Below, piece by piece: positions 1 to 5,940 of a DNA stretch of 5,993 nt (its first letter is position 1; every line of letters begins with the position of its first letter). The notes beneath the pieces are model-generated. The model did no database searches. It was not told where the DNA came from and saw nothing but the letters and a program-made list of their open reading frames with translations. Both the position numbers and the translations under genes were made by a program. Source of the stretch: an uncultured Moraxellaceae bacterium (lineage in GTDB: Bacteria; Pseudomonadota; Gammaproteobacteria; Pseudomonadales; Moraxellaceae). The DNA is taken from contig CALFYA010000205.1 of assembly GCA_937952925.1 (NCBI GenBank), positions 1-5,993 on the forward strand, in the 5' to 3' direction.

Positions 1-1797
1 AAACGTCAACAGACCCTAGAGGATCTCAATCAGATCTTGGTCACTCAGCAGCAAGGCATACCGGTGTATGTGTCTGATGTGGCGACCACTCAGATCGGTA
101 GTCTCAGTCGTTATGGTGCAGTCACCCAAGACGGTCAAGGCGAAACGGTCGAAGGGATTGTGTTGGGATTGCGCGGTGCCAATGCCCGTCAGGTGGTGGC
201 CGATGTGCGTCAAGCTTTGGAAAAAATCCAAACGACATTGCCCGATGGCGTGACGGTCAAGCCGTTTTATGATCGCGGCGATTTGGTCAATCGGGCGATC
301 CACACCGTACAACAATCGCTCACCGAAGCGATTGTGTTGGTGTTGATTCTACTGCTGCTGTTGTCGCTGCAAGGGCTGGAAGGCAAGTTGTTTGCACCGG
401 TTGCATTGACCATTGTGTTTGCCTTGTCGGTGTCGTTGCTGCTGTCGTTGACGGTGATTCCGGTGTTGGCCTCGTTTTTATTAAAACCGCATGGCGGCGA
501 GCATCCGTGGTTGGTGCGTCATTTGGAGCATGCGTATCAACGGGTGCTGCGCTGGTCATTGGCGCACTCAAATCTCGTGTATGGCTGTGCTGGCGCGGCA
601 CTGTTGGGCGCGGTTGCACAGACCTTACAGATGCATCCCGAACAGCAACTCACTGCGCAACACCAAGCCATTTGGTCTGGCAAAGCAGCACAGCAGCGCG
701 TGGGGAGTGCCGCATGGGTGCTCAAAAGCGGTGTACAACTCCGTCAACTGTCGGGTAGCTCCTCATTTGAGCAACAGCTGGGCGCCGAAAAACGCTTACG
801 CTTGCCCAACAAACAGCGTGCAGATGAGTCGATTGCCAATCGCCAGATACAGTATGCTGATCGGCTTGCTGGTGAAACATCGCACCGCATCAGTATCGGT
901 CTGCTGGAAGATTGGTGGTTGTTGGTCAAACGGGCACAGCAAGGCCGCCGGATCGCGCAATACCAAGCCTTATTGCAAAAACAAGCCGATAGCGTCCAAA
1001 AGCGCATTCAAGCGGGTGATGCTGCACGCCTAGAATTGATGTTGATCCAAGCCGAAATTCAACAGCAAGCGCTTGAACAGCAGCGTCAACAAGCCGAACT
1101 GACACAACAGCAACTGCGCCTGAGTCGTTATTATCAAGGTGAACTGCCAGCAACATTGCCCCATCCGGTGCTCTCAGCCGCCCTAGAGCAGCAAGTGTCG
1201 GTATTGTTGGCATCATCTGATCATACGGCTCTGCTCGAGCACATTGCGGCGCAAGACCATGAGCTGCAATTGGCAAGCTTGTCTGAGCAAACCCTTGAGC
1301 AGCAGCGTCTACGTTTAGCGTTGGAGTCTCGTCCAGATCCAAGTGTGAGTCTGGGCTATAGTCGCGAACAGCGCGGGCAAGAGCATCTGATCAGTATCGG
1401 TTTGAGTCTGCCCTTAGCGTCGCCAGCGCATCGGGCAGAGCAAGCGGTTGCCCAAGCGGAGCTGACCCAAGCCCAGATTCAAACCCAGTTGCTACGCCGT
1501 CAATTGCAGCAAGAAGCCACCGCACGGATTGAGCAGCTCAAGCATGCTTGGCTGGCTCGCGGCCAAGCAAAGCAGTTGTTGCTGATGAGTGAGCAACAGC
1601 AGCAACTCTTATACCGTGCCTATCAACTCGGTGAGATCAGTCTCAACGATTGGTTGATCAGTGCGCGTCAATTGATTCAAGCCCAACAGCGACTCGATGA
1701 GATGGAGCAGCAATTGCTGGAAACCTACAGCCGTTTGCGTCTGGATCAGCATCAATTGTGGCAAGATGATGATGGGCATCAAACCGCTCACTCATAA
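1..1797 (+). CDS. CzcA-type RND permease fragment fused in frame to CzcC/TolC-type outer-membrane efflux protein (5'-partial, probably degenerate)
   Basis: The frame is open from base 1, so the true start lies outside the window. Bases 1-360 match the periplasmic porter region of heavy-metal RND permeases (a 'GIPVYVSDVA' strand, then 'FYDRGDLVNRAI' leading into a Leu-rich membrane helix). At about 346-366 the protein jumps to the later 'LQGLEGKLFAPVALT' stretch and two more membrane helices. The stretch normally between them, including the 'SLGGLAIAIGM.VD' charged helix needed for proton relay, is missing. At about 616-630 the permease ends and a CzcC-like protein begins ('LQMHPEQQ'). It runs about 390 residues to the stop, with two long Gln-rich coiled-coil repeats and the family's 'RPDPSVSLGY...SIGLSLPL' segment. 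The CzcC part lacks a signal peptide, and the permease part cannot form a complete pump, so transport function is doubtful. It is either a deletion remnant or a misassembly. Family identity is sure for both parts; the biological reality of the fusion is not. Confidence 0.75.
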   Translation, partial: KRQQTLEDLNQILVTQQQGIPVYVSDVATTQIGSLSRYGAVTQDGQGETVEGIVLGLRGANARQVVADVRQALEKIQTTLPDGVTVKPFYDRGDLVNRAIHTVQQSLTEAIVLVLILLLLLSLQGLEGKLFAPVALTIVFALSVSLLLSLTVIPVLASFLLKPHGGEHPWLVRHLEHAYQRVLRWSLAHSNLVYGCAGAALLGAVAQTLQMHPEQQLTAQHQAIWSGKAAQQRVGSAAWVLKSGVQLRQLSGSSSFEQQLGAEKRLRLPNKQRADESIANRQIQYADRLAGETSHRISIGLLEDWWLLVKRAQQGRRIAQYQALLQKQADSVQKRIQAGDAARLELMLIQAEIQQQALEQQRQQAELTQQQLRLSRYYQGELPATLPHPVLSAALEQQVSVLLASSDHTALLEHIAAQDHELQLASLSEQTLEQQRLRLALESRPDPSVSLGYSREQRGQEHLISIGLSLPLASPAHRAEQAVAQAELTQAQIQTQLLRRQLQQEATARIEQLKHAWLARGQAKQLLLMSEQQQQLLYRAYQLGEISLNDWLISARQLIQAQQRLDEMEQQLLETYSRLRLDQHQLWQDDDGHQTAHS

Positions 1798-1812
1798 TCA
1801 ATCATGAGATTG

Positions 1813-1839
1813 ACCAGCATGTATCCCATGCTGGTTTTT
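1813..1839 (+). terminator. Rho-independent terminator after the efflux hybrid
   Basis: A perfect 9-bp stem, ACCAGCATG paired with CATGCTGGT around the 5-base loop TATCC, is followed at once by a run of five T. It begins 15 bases after the TAA stop at 1795-1797. It ends transcription of the efflux frame and insulates the partition-like module downstream. Confidence 0.9.
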
Positions 1840-1872
1840 ATATAAAAAATATAATATAGATAAAATATATTT
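1840..1872. promoter_or_regulatory. AT-only tract with short repeats, candidate operator/centromere of the partition module
   Basis: These 33 bases contain a single G and no C. The 8-mer AAAATATA occurs twice, at 1846-1853 and 1862-1869, exactly 16 bases apart. A perfect 10-bp palindrome, AAATATATTT, lies at 1863-1872 and overlaps the first two bases of the -35 box. In ParF/ParG-type systems the RHH protein binds short boxes directly upstream of the ATPase gene, so location and repeats suit such a site. I see no ACTC-type boxes as in the TP228 system. Low-complexity AT DNA yields such repeats by chance, so this remains tentative. Confidence 0.3.
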
Positions 1873-1898
1873 GACATATTTCATATATGGATTATATT
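1871..1898 (+). promoter_or_regulatory. Sigma-70 promoter of the parA-RHH pair
   Basis: A perfect TTGACA -35 box (1871-1876) is separated by 16 bases from TATATT (1893-1898), a five-of-six match to the -10 consensus. The predicted start is near 1905, giving a leader of about 22 bases that contains the ribosome binding site for the ATG at 1927. The overlap of the -35 box with an AT palindrome suggests autorepression by the RHH protein, which is inference. Confidence 0.7.
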
Positions 1899-1915
1899 TT
1901 TCGCGTCGATGCAAC

Positions 1916-1920
1916 AAGGA
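1916..1920 (+). promoter_or_regulatory. Ribosome binding site that decides the parA start
   Basis: AAGGA stands six bases before ATG 1927. The upstream in-frame ATG at 1909 has no Shine-Dalgarno sequence and would lie only about four bases from the predicted transcription start, so 1927 is preferred. Confidence 0.8.
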
Positions 1921-1926
1921 CAGCAC

Positions 1927-2565
1927 ATGATTATTTTAATTGGTGGTGAAAAAGGCGGTTCAGGCAAAAGCTGCCTTGCCCAAAATTTGGCGGTGTACTT
2001 GCAACAACAAGGCCGTGATGTGCTATTGATCGACGCCGACCCACAAGCCACCTCAGCCGATTGGGCAGAACAGCGTAGCAATAATCCGACCCTCAAAAAA
2101 CTGCCCTATGCCAAACTGACCGGCAAAATCCATGAGCCGATCCGTGATTTTGCCAGTCGTTACCAAGATGTGTTGATTGATGCGGGTGGGCAAGATTCGG
2201 CGGCGCTGCGCTCTGCGATGATTGTGGCGACCCATATGTTGTTGCCGTTTCGTCCCAAGCGTCGCGACCTCAAAACGCTAGAGCATGCGGCGGTGCTACT
2301 CGATCAAGCGCAAGCGATCAACCCCGCGCTCAAAGCCCGCGCGATTATTACCCAATGTCCCACCTTGCCCAGCCAAGCCAATCGGGTTTTGGAATCCAAA
2401 GCGGTGTGCAACGCCTTTGGAATCGAAGCGCTCAATGCCATTACCATGCAGCGCAATATTTATGATGATGCCGATGAAAATGGCTTATCGGTACTCGATA
2501 CCCAAGCAGACGAAAAAGCCAAGGCGGAGATCCAAGAGATTGCCCGCGAATTTTTGGGAGTATGA
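1927..2565 (+). CDS. parA: ParA/ParF-type partition ATPase
   Basis: A 212-residue protein of the ParA/MinD deviant-Walker family, small like plasmid ParF (about 206 residues) and without the N-terminal DNA-binding domain of larger ParA proteins. Visible motifs: the deviant Walker A K9-G-G-S-G-K14-S15 with its signature lysine, Walker A' D36-A-D38-P-Q, and Walker B 'DVLIDAGG' with D85. The C-terminal part has a 'QRNIYDDADENGLSV' stretch and a charged final helix, as in ParF. Such ATPases dimerise on ATP, bind nucleoid DNA non-specifically and move a partner-bound cargo (plasmid, chromosome region or protein cluster). Cys16 follows the Walker serine, where Thr or Ser is usual; this is probably harmless. 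It has its own promoter and is followed two bases later by a ribbon-helix-helix gene, the classic type Ib par layout. The cargo cannot be read from the window. An integrated plasmid remnant or a chromosomal positioning system are both possible. Confidence 0.88.
   Translation: MIILIGGEKGGSGKSCLAQNLAVYLQQQGRDVLLIDADPQATSADWAEQRSNNPTLKKLPYAKLTGKIHEPIRDFASRYQDVLIDAGGQDSAALRSAMIVATHMLLPFRPKRRDLKTLEHAAVLLDQAQAINPALKARAIITQCPTLPSQANRVLESKAVCNAFGIEALNAITMQRNIYDDADENGLSVLDTQADEKAKAEIQEIAREFLGV
2556..2560 (+). promoter_or_regulatory. Ribosome binding site deciding the start of the RHH gene
   Basis: GGGAG, inside the last codons of parA, lies seven bases before ATG 2568 but only one base before the alternative ATG 2562 (which would overlap the parA stop as ATGA). 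Spacing favours 2568; the two starts differ by two residues only. Confidence 0.6.
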
Positions 2566-2567
2566 CC

Positions 2568-2879
2568 ATGGGATTTGGTGATTTAAAAGGCCGTGGCAGC
2601 AAAAAAAACAGCGATGCCCTCGCGGAGTCGTTTATTGCAGGGGCAGAGGCGCGGGCTAATCCGCAGCCAACTGCTGTCGGGCGAGCGCGGGTCAAAAACC
2701 GCCAATCGTATTTGTTTAGCTTAAGCACAGATGTGAGTGAGCAAGTGGATCAGTTGTCCTTGCTGCATCGTCAGCGACGAGTGTCGCGCTCGGATGTGAT
2801 TCGCGTTGCCGTACAAGCGTTGGCGGAGCTGCCTGAAGATCAGGTCTTGGCGTTAATTGATCGTCACTTGGGCAGCTAA
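2568..2879 (+). CDS. Ribbon-helix-helix DNA-binding partner of ParA (ParG-like)
   Basis: A 103-residue basic protein. Residues 1-44 are Gly-, Arg- and Lys-rich and look unstructured. Residues 46-53 ('QSYLFSLS') form a candidate beta strand. Residues 55-68 and 73-86 form two helices, the second starting 'SRSDVIRVAV', the usual pattern of MetJ/Arc-type RHH proteins. This is the architecture of ParG, where a mobile N-tail carrying an arginine stimulates the ParF ATPase and the RHH dimer binds the centromere and represses the operon. Candidate tail arginines here are R9, R30, R39 and R41. It is co-transcribed with parA, two bases after its stop, with no promoter of its own. The tail is longer than in TP228 ParG (76 residues in all). 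Position and fold make the partner role likely; sequence identity to a named family was not recognised, so no symbol is given. Confidence 0.75.
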   Translation: MGFGDLKGRGSKKNSDALAESFIAGAEARANPQPTAVGRARVKNRQSYLFSLSTDVSEQVDQLSLLHRQRRVSRSDVIRVAVQALAELPEDQVLALIDRHLGS

Positions 2880-2881
2880 CT

Positions 2882-2910
2882 TTGCCTGTCGGTGATGCTT
2901 ATTGCATACT
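2882..2910 (+). promoter_or_regulatory. Possible weak promoter of the pgi-rml operon
   Basis: TTGCCT (2882-2887) and CATACT (2905-2910), 17 bases apart, each match the sigma-70 boxes at four of six positions. They sit in the 59-base gap between the RHH gene and pgi. No terminator hairpin is seen in this gap, so read-through from the parA promoter could also feed the operon. Confidence 0.3.
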
Positions 2911-2938
2911 ACACGGCTGATTGTTGATTGAGCGTTTC

Positions 2939-4501
2939 ATGTCGTTGAACCCCACAGCAGAGCCAACCACAGACGCACGGTTGTGGTTTCGTCTCGATGG
3001 TCTATTGCTCGATTTGACCCATCAGCATCTACCGGCCTTTGAGGTGTTGGCTCAACACTATGCACTTGATCAATTGGATCAGTGGCTGGCTGATTTAAAG
3101 CAAGGCACCATTATCAATTGCTCCGAACAGCGTGCTGCGCTGCATCTGGCCTTACGTGCCAAACCCCATGAGCACTATGCGTTTAATGGGGTCAATGTGT
3201 TGCCAATGGTGCAACAAGTGCACACAAAAATGGCCGATTTTTGTCGGCGGCTACATGCCGGACAGGTGCATGGTGCAACCGGACAGCCGATCCGCGATAT
3301 TGTGCATATTGGCGTGGGGGGATCTGGTCTAGGCCCGCGTGTGGTGCTCGAAGCGCTGGCTCCTTTGGCGGTCAAATCGGTGCGGGTGCATATTGTCACC
3401 GGTGGTGATTGGGTCGAGCTTGAAGATGTCTTGCATCAAGTTGATCCCGCCCGCACCTTGTTTGTACTGGCCAGCAAATCGCTCACCACCTCTGAGCCGC
3501 TACAAAATTTACAAACAGGCTTGCAGTGGCTACAGACTCAGCTTGATTTAGATCAGGCGTTGATCCGTCAACATCATTTGTTGGTGTTGACGGCCAAACC
3601 CGAAGCGGCGCAGCAGTTGGGTGTTGCTGACCATGCGATTTTCCCACTATGGGATTGGGTGGGAGGGCGCTTTTCGTTGTGGTCTGCGATTGGCTTACCC
3701 ATCGCAATGGCGATTGGTGTTGAGCAATTTGAGCAACTGCGACATGGCGCATGGATGATGGATCAACATGTGCAGCACACCCCCGCAGCGCACAATATGC
3801 CGGTGATGATGGCTTTGGCTGGTTTGTATAATATTCATCACCGCCACACGGTCGCGTTGTCGGTGGTGGCCTATAGCTATCGGCTGCGTAGCTTCGCCAG
3901 TTATTTACAACAACTTGAAATGGAATCCAACGGCAAGCGTGTGACTCAGCGCGGCGAACCAGTTGCCATGCCCACGGCGACGGTAGTGTTTGGCGGGGTG
4001 GGATCGGACGCGCAGCATTCGTATTTCCAACTGCTGCATCAAGGAACATGGAAAATCGCCTCTGATTTTATTGCAATTGCCCACAGCGAACCGCATGCCA
4101 AACAACACGCCAACAAGTTGCTGGCCAATTGTTTTGCCCAGATTTTGGCACTCGATTATGGCGACCAAGCCGATGTGGATGCCGCGCCAAGCCATAATCA
4201 GCAACTGGTCTGTCAAGGGCAGCAGCCATCATCGCTGATTTTATTGCCTGCACTCACGCCGTATTATTTGGGCATGTTGATTGCGCTGTATGAGCATAAA
4301 ACCTATATCCAAGGGCGGATTTTGGGGGTCAATTCGTTTGATCAATGGGGCGTGGTACTCGGCAAAAAGATTGCCCAAGACATTGAGCCACTGTTTGAAT
4401 GTCCCCATACCACCAAGCATACGCATCCAGATGTGTATCCGTGGCTGCAAGAAGTGTGGGCGCGGCGTGCTGAGCAACCTTCACCAACGACAGAGCCGTG
4501 A
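2939..4501 (+). CDS. pgi: Glucose-6-phosphate isomerase
   Basis: Cytoplasmic enzyme interconverting glucose-6-phosphate and fructose-6-phosphate, linking glycolysis/gluconeogenesis to nucleotide-sugar synthesis. The 520 residues show the double-SIS architecture: phosphate loop G125-VGGSG-LGP, 'ASKSLTTSE' (179-186), 'WDWVGGRFSLWSAIGLP' from W238, 'MESNGK' with catalytic E329, 'QLLHQGT' with catalytic H367, and 'FDQWGVVLGKK' with catalytic K476. All catalytic residues known from the family are present. It is about 30 residues shorter than the E. coli enzyme, mainly at the N terminus. ATG 2939 is chosen, with a GAG six bases upstream; an in-frame TTG at 2921 would add six residues. Some usual signature positions differ: Ser-Leu for Thr-Phe in the SKTFTT motif, GSD for GTN before QHS, and Val for Glu in GVELGK. 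Its stop overlaps the rmlD start by one base, so it is the first gene of a sugar operon. In Acinetobacter-like surface-polysaccharide loci this gene is called gpi. Confidence 0.96.
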   Translation: MSLNPTAEPTTDARLWFRLDGLLLDLTHQHLPAFEVLAQHYALDQLDQWLADLKQGTIINCSEQRAALHLALRAKPHEHYAFNGVNVLPMVQQVHTKMADFCRRLHAGQVHGATGQPIRDIVHIGVGGSGLGPRVVLEALAPLAVKSVRVHIVTGGDWVELEDVLHQVDPARTLFVLASKSLTTSEPLQNLQTGLQWLQTQLDLDQALIRQHHLLVLTAKPEAAQQLGVADHAIFPLWDWVGGRFSLWSAIGLPIAMAIGVEQFEQLRHGAWMMDQHVQHTPAAHNMPVMMALAGLYNIHHRHTVALSVVAYSYRLRSFASYLQQLEMESNGKRVTQRGEPVAMPTATVVFGGVGSDAQHSYFQLLHQGTWKIASDFIAIAHSEPHAKQHANKLLANCFAQILALDYGDQADVDAAPSHNQQLVCQGQQPSSLILLPALTPYYLGMLIALYEHKTYIQGRILGVNSFDQWGVVLGKKIAQDIEPLFECPHTTKHTHPDVYPWLQEVWARRAEQPSPTTEP

Positions 4502-5412
4502 TGCAACGTATTTTATTGACCGGTGCAAGCGGCCAAATTGGTCAAGCACTCCGACGACAACTCACGCCGTGGCTGTCTGTGGCTAATCAGCTGTATTGTC
4601 CAACGCGTGCTGAGTTTGATTTGAGCCATCCCATCCAGATGCAAACATGGCTTGATCAGCATCAGCCGACCTTGATCATCAATGCCGCCGCTTATACCGC
4701 CGTCGATCAAGCCGAACAAGAGCCTACACTGGCCAACCAGATCAATCATATGGCGGTCAAGCAACTGGCAAATTGGGCAGCAGCACATCATGCCCGTTTG
4801 CTGCATTACTCTACTGATTATGTATTTGATGGTACGCGACCGATGGATACGGCCTACCCAGAAACCGATGCGACTGCGCCGGTCAATGTGTACGGGCACA
4901 CCAAACTTGCCGCTGAGCAAGCGATTGTGCAAGCGGGTGGTGATGCGTTCATTCTGCGTACCTGTTGGGTATATGCCGATCAAGGGCGTAATTTTATCAA
5001 TACGATCTTGCAGTTGGCGCGTCAGCGTGACGGGCTGTCGGTGGTGGCTGATCAAATCGGTGCACCCAATCATGCCGAGCGAATTGCGCAAAATACCGTG
5101 TCGATCTTGAGTACATGGTGGGCAGAAGCACCGACACCGGCGCGAGTGCGTCTGTATCACTTGAGTGTGGCAGGTCAGACTTCATGGTATGGGATTGCCC
5201 AGCGAGTACTCAAAATTGCCGCAGCATATGAACCACTGCGCTGTGGTGTTGCACAGCTCAAGCCGATTGCAAGCGTTGATTACCCTACGGCAGCGCGTCG
5301 CCCGCTCAATTCGCGCTTAGCCACCGAGCAGATTCGCCAGCAGTTTGCGGTGGATCTGCCCGATTGGTCGGTTGATCTTGAGCAGATGCTCAGCAGGCGT
5401 TATCAAGGATAA
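4501..5412 (+). CDS. rmlD: dTDP-4-dehydrorhamnose reductase
   Basis: NAD(P)H-dependent last step of dTDP-L-rhamnose synthesis (rmlD, also rfbD), reducing dTDP-6-deoxy-L-lyxo-4-hexulose. The 303 residues match the usual length of about 300. Extended SDR features in order: the nucleotide loop T7-GASGQIG, 'NAAAYTAVD' from N61, the family hallmark 'STDYVFDG' from S104, the catalytic pair Y131-GHT-K135, 'LRTCWVY', 'NFINTIL', and 'VVADQIGAP' for substrate binding. The start ATG 4501 shares its A with the pgi stop (TGATG), implying translational coupling; only a weak GAG lies upstream at 4493-4495. A GTG one codon earlier (4498) is a less likely start. rmlC follows after three bases, so the two act in one operon. 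No key residue is missing. Confidence 0.95.
   Translation: MQRILLTGASGQIGQALRRQLTPWLSVANQLYCPTRAEFDLSHPIQMQTWLDQHQPTLIINAAAYTAVDQAEQEPTLANQINHMAVKQLANWAAAHHARLLHYSTDYVFDGTRPMDTAYPETDATAPVNVYGHTKLAAEQAIVQAGGDAFILRTCWVYADQGRNFINTILQLARQRDGLSVVADQIGAPNHAERIAQNTVSILSTWWAEAPTPARVRLYHLSVAGQTSWYGIAQRVLKIAAAYEPLRCGVAQLKPIASVDYPTAARRPLNSRLATEQIRQQFAVDLPDWSVDLEQMLSRRYQG
5405..5409 (+). promoter_or_regulatory. Ribosome binding site of rmlC
   Basis: AAGGA lies inside the last codons of rmlD, six bases before ATG 5416, and directly precedes the rmlD stop codon at 5410-5412. Ribosomes ending rmlD can reload for rmlC. Confidence 0.8.
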
Positions 5413-5415
5413 AAC

Positions 5416-5940
5416 ATGCACATCACCGATACCGCAATTGCCGATGTCAAAATCCTGACCCCACGCTGCTTTGCCGATACGCGGGGGTTTTTTATGGAAA
5501 GTTTTAATCAGCACACCTTTGATCAAGCCATTGGCCGTGCGGTGACCTTTGTGCAAGACAATCATAGCCATTCTCGTTATGGGGTGCTGCGTGGCTTGCA
5601 TGCACAGCGTGCGCCCTATGCACAAGCCAAACTGGTACGCTGTTTAGCAGGCGAGATTTTTGATGTCGCGGTGGATATGCGCCGTGATTCCGCCACCTTT
5701 GGGCGCTGGGTCGGCGTGCATTTATCGGCTGCCAACCAACAGCAATTGTGGATTCCAGAAGGTTTTGCGCATGGTTTTTTGGTGCTCAGTCCATCGGCGG
5801 ATGTGTTGTATAAAACCAATCAATACTATCAACCAAGCGCTGAGTGTTGTGTGGCGTGGGATGATCCAACCTTGGCGATTGCATGGCCTGATGTTGGCGA
5901 GATCCAGCTCTCGCCTAAAGATCAACAAGCTCAAGCATAA
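5416..5940 (+). CDS. rmlC: dTDP-4-dehydrorhamnose 3,5-epimerase
   Basis: Cytoplasmic cupin enzyme that epimerises C3 and C5 of dTDP-4-dehydro-6-deoxyglucose, giving the substrate of the RmlD encoded just upstream. The 174 residues are close to the usual 175-185, and the C terminus looks complete. Visible motifs: 'RGFFMESF' from R23, 'QDNHSHSRYGVLRGLHAQ' with catalytic base H62, K72, 'DVAVDMR', 'WIPEGFAHGF' with H119, catalytic Y132 in 'LYK', and 'LSPKD' with D169. These fall one position before the residues known in Salmonella RmlC (H63, K73, Y133, D170), so an active epimerase is expected. It lies three bases after rmlD with a strong ribosome binding site. No terminator follows before the sequence changes character at 5941, so the operon probably continued; rmlA and rmlB are not seen here. 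Confidence 0.96.
   Translation: MHITDTAIADVKILTPRCFADTRGFFMESFNQHTFDQAIGRAVTFVQDNHSHSRYGVLRGLHAQRAPYAQAKLVRCLAGEIFDVAVDMRRDSATFGRWVGVHLSAANQQQLWIPEGFAHGFLVLSPSADVLYKTNQYYQPSAECCVAWDDPTLAIAWPDVGEIQLSPKDQQAQA

Noticed and set aside
491..1033. 180-codon + strand frame overlapping the efflux hybrid
   Set aside because: The recognisable CzcA and CzcC motifs are in the other frame; this one is rich in Cys, Trp and Arg, typical of an off-frame reading.
1040..1130. CAG/CAA-rich stretches in the CzcC part as a possible tandem repeat array
   Set aside because: They encode Gln-rich coiled coils typical of TolC-family helices; unit length is irregular and no exact array is formed.
1909..1926. Earlier ATG for the ParA gene
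   Set aside because: It has no Shine-Dalgarno sequence and lies almost at the predicted transcription start; the ATG at 1927 has AAGGA at ideal spacing and starts directly at the usual family N terminus.
2911..2932. Repeated TGATTG/TTGATTG before pgi as a possible regulatory repeat
   Set aside because: Only two short, imperfect copies are present and they coincide with ordinary sequence near the start codon.
3483..4049. 188-codon open frame on the minus strand opposite pgi
   Set aside because: It lies wholly inside pgi and its Pro/Ala/Arg-rich translation looks like a mirror of the sense codons.
4513..5160. 215-codon open frame on the minus strand opposite rmlD
   Set aside because: The + strand encodes a complete RmlD with all family motifs; the antisense protein resembles no known family and has no ribosome binding site that I can see.
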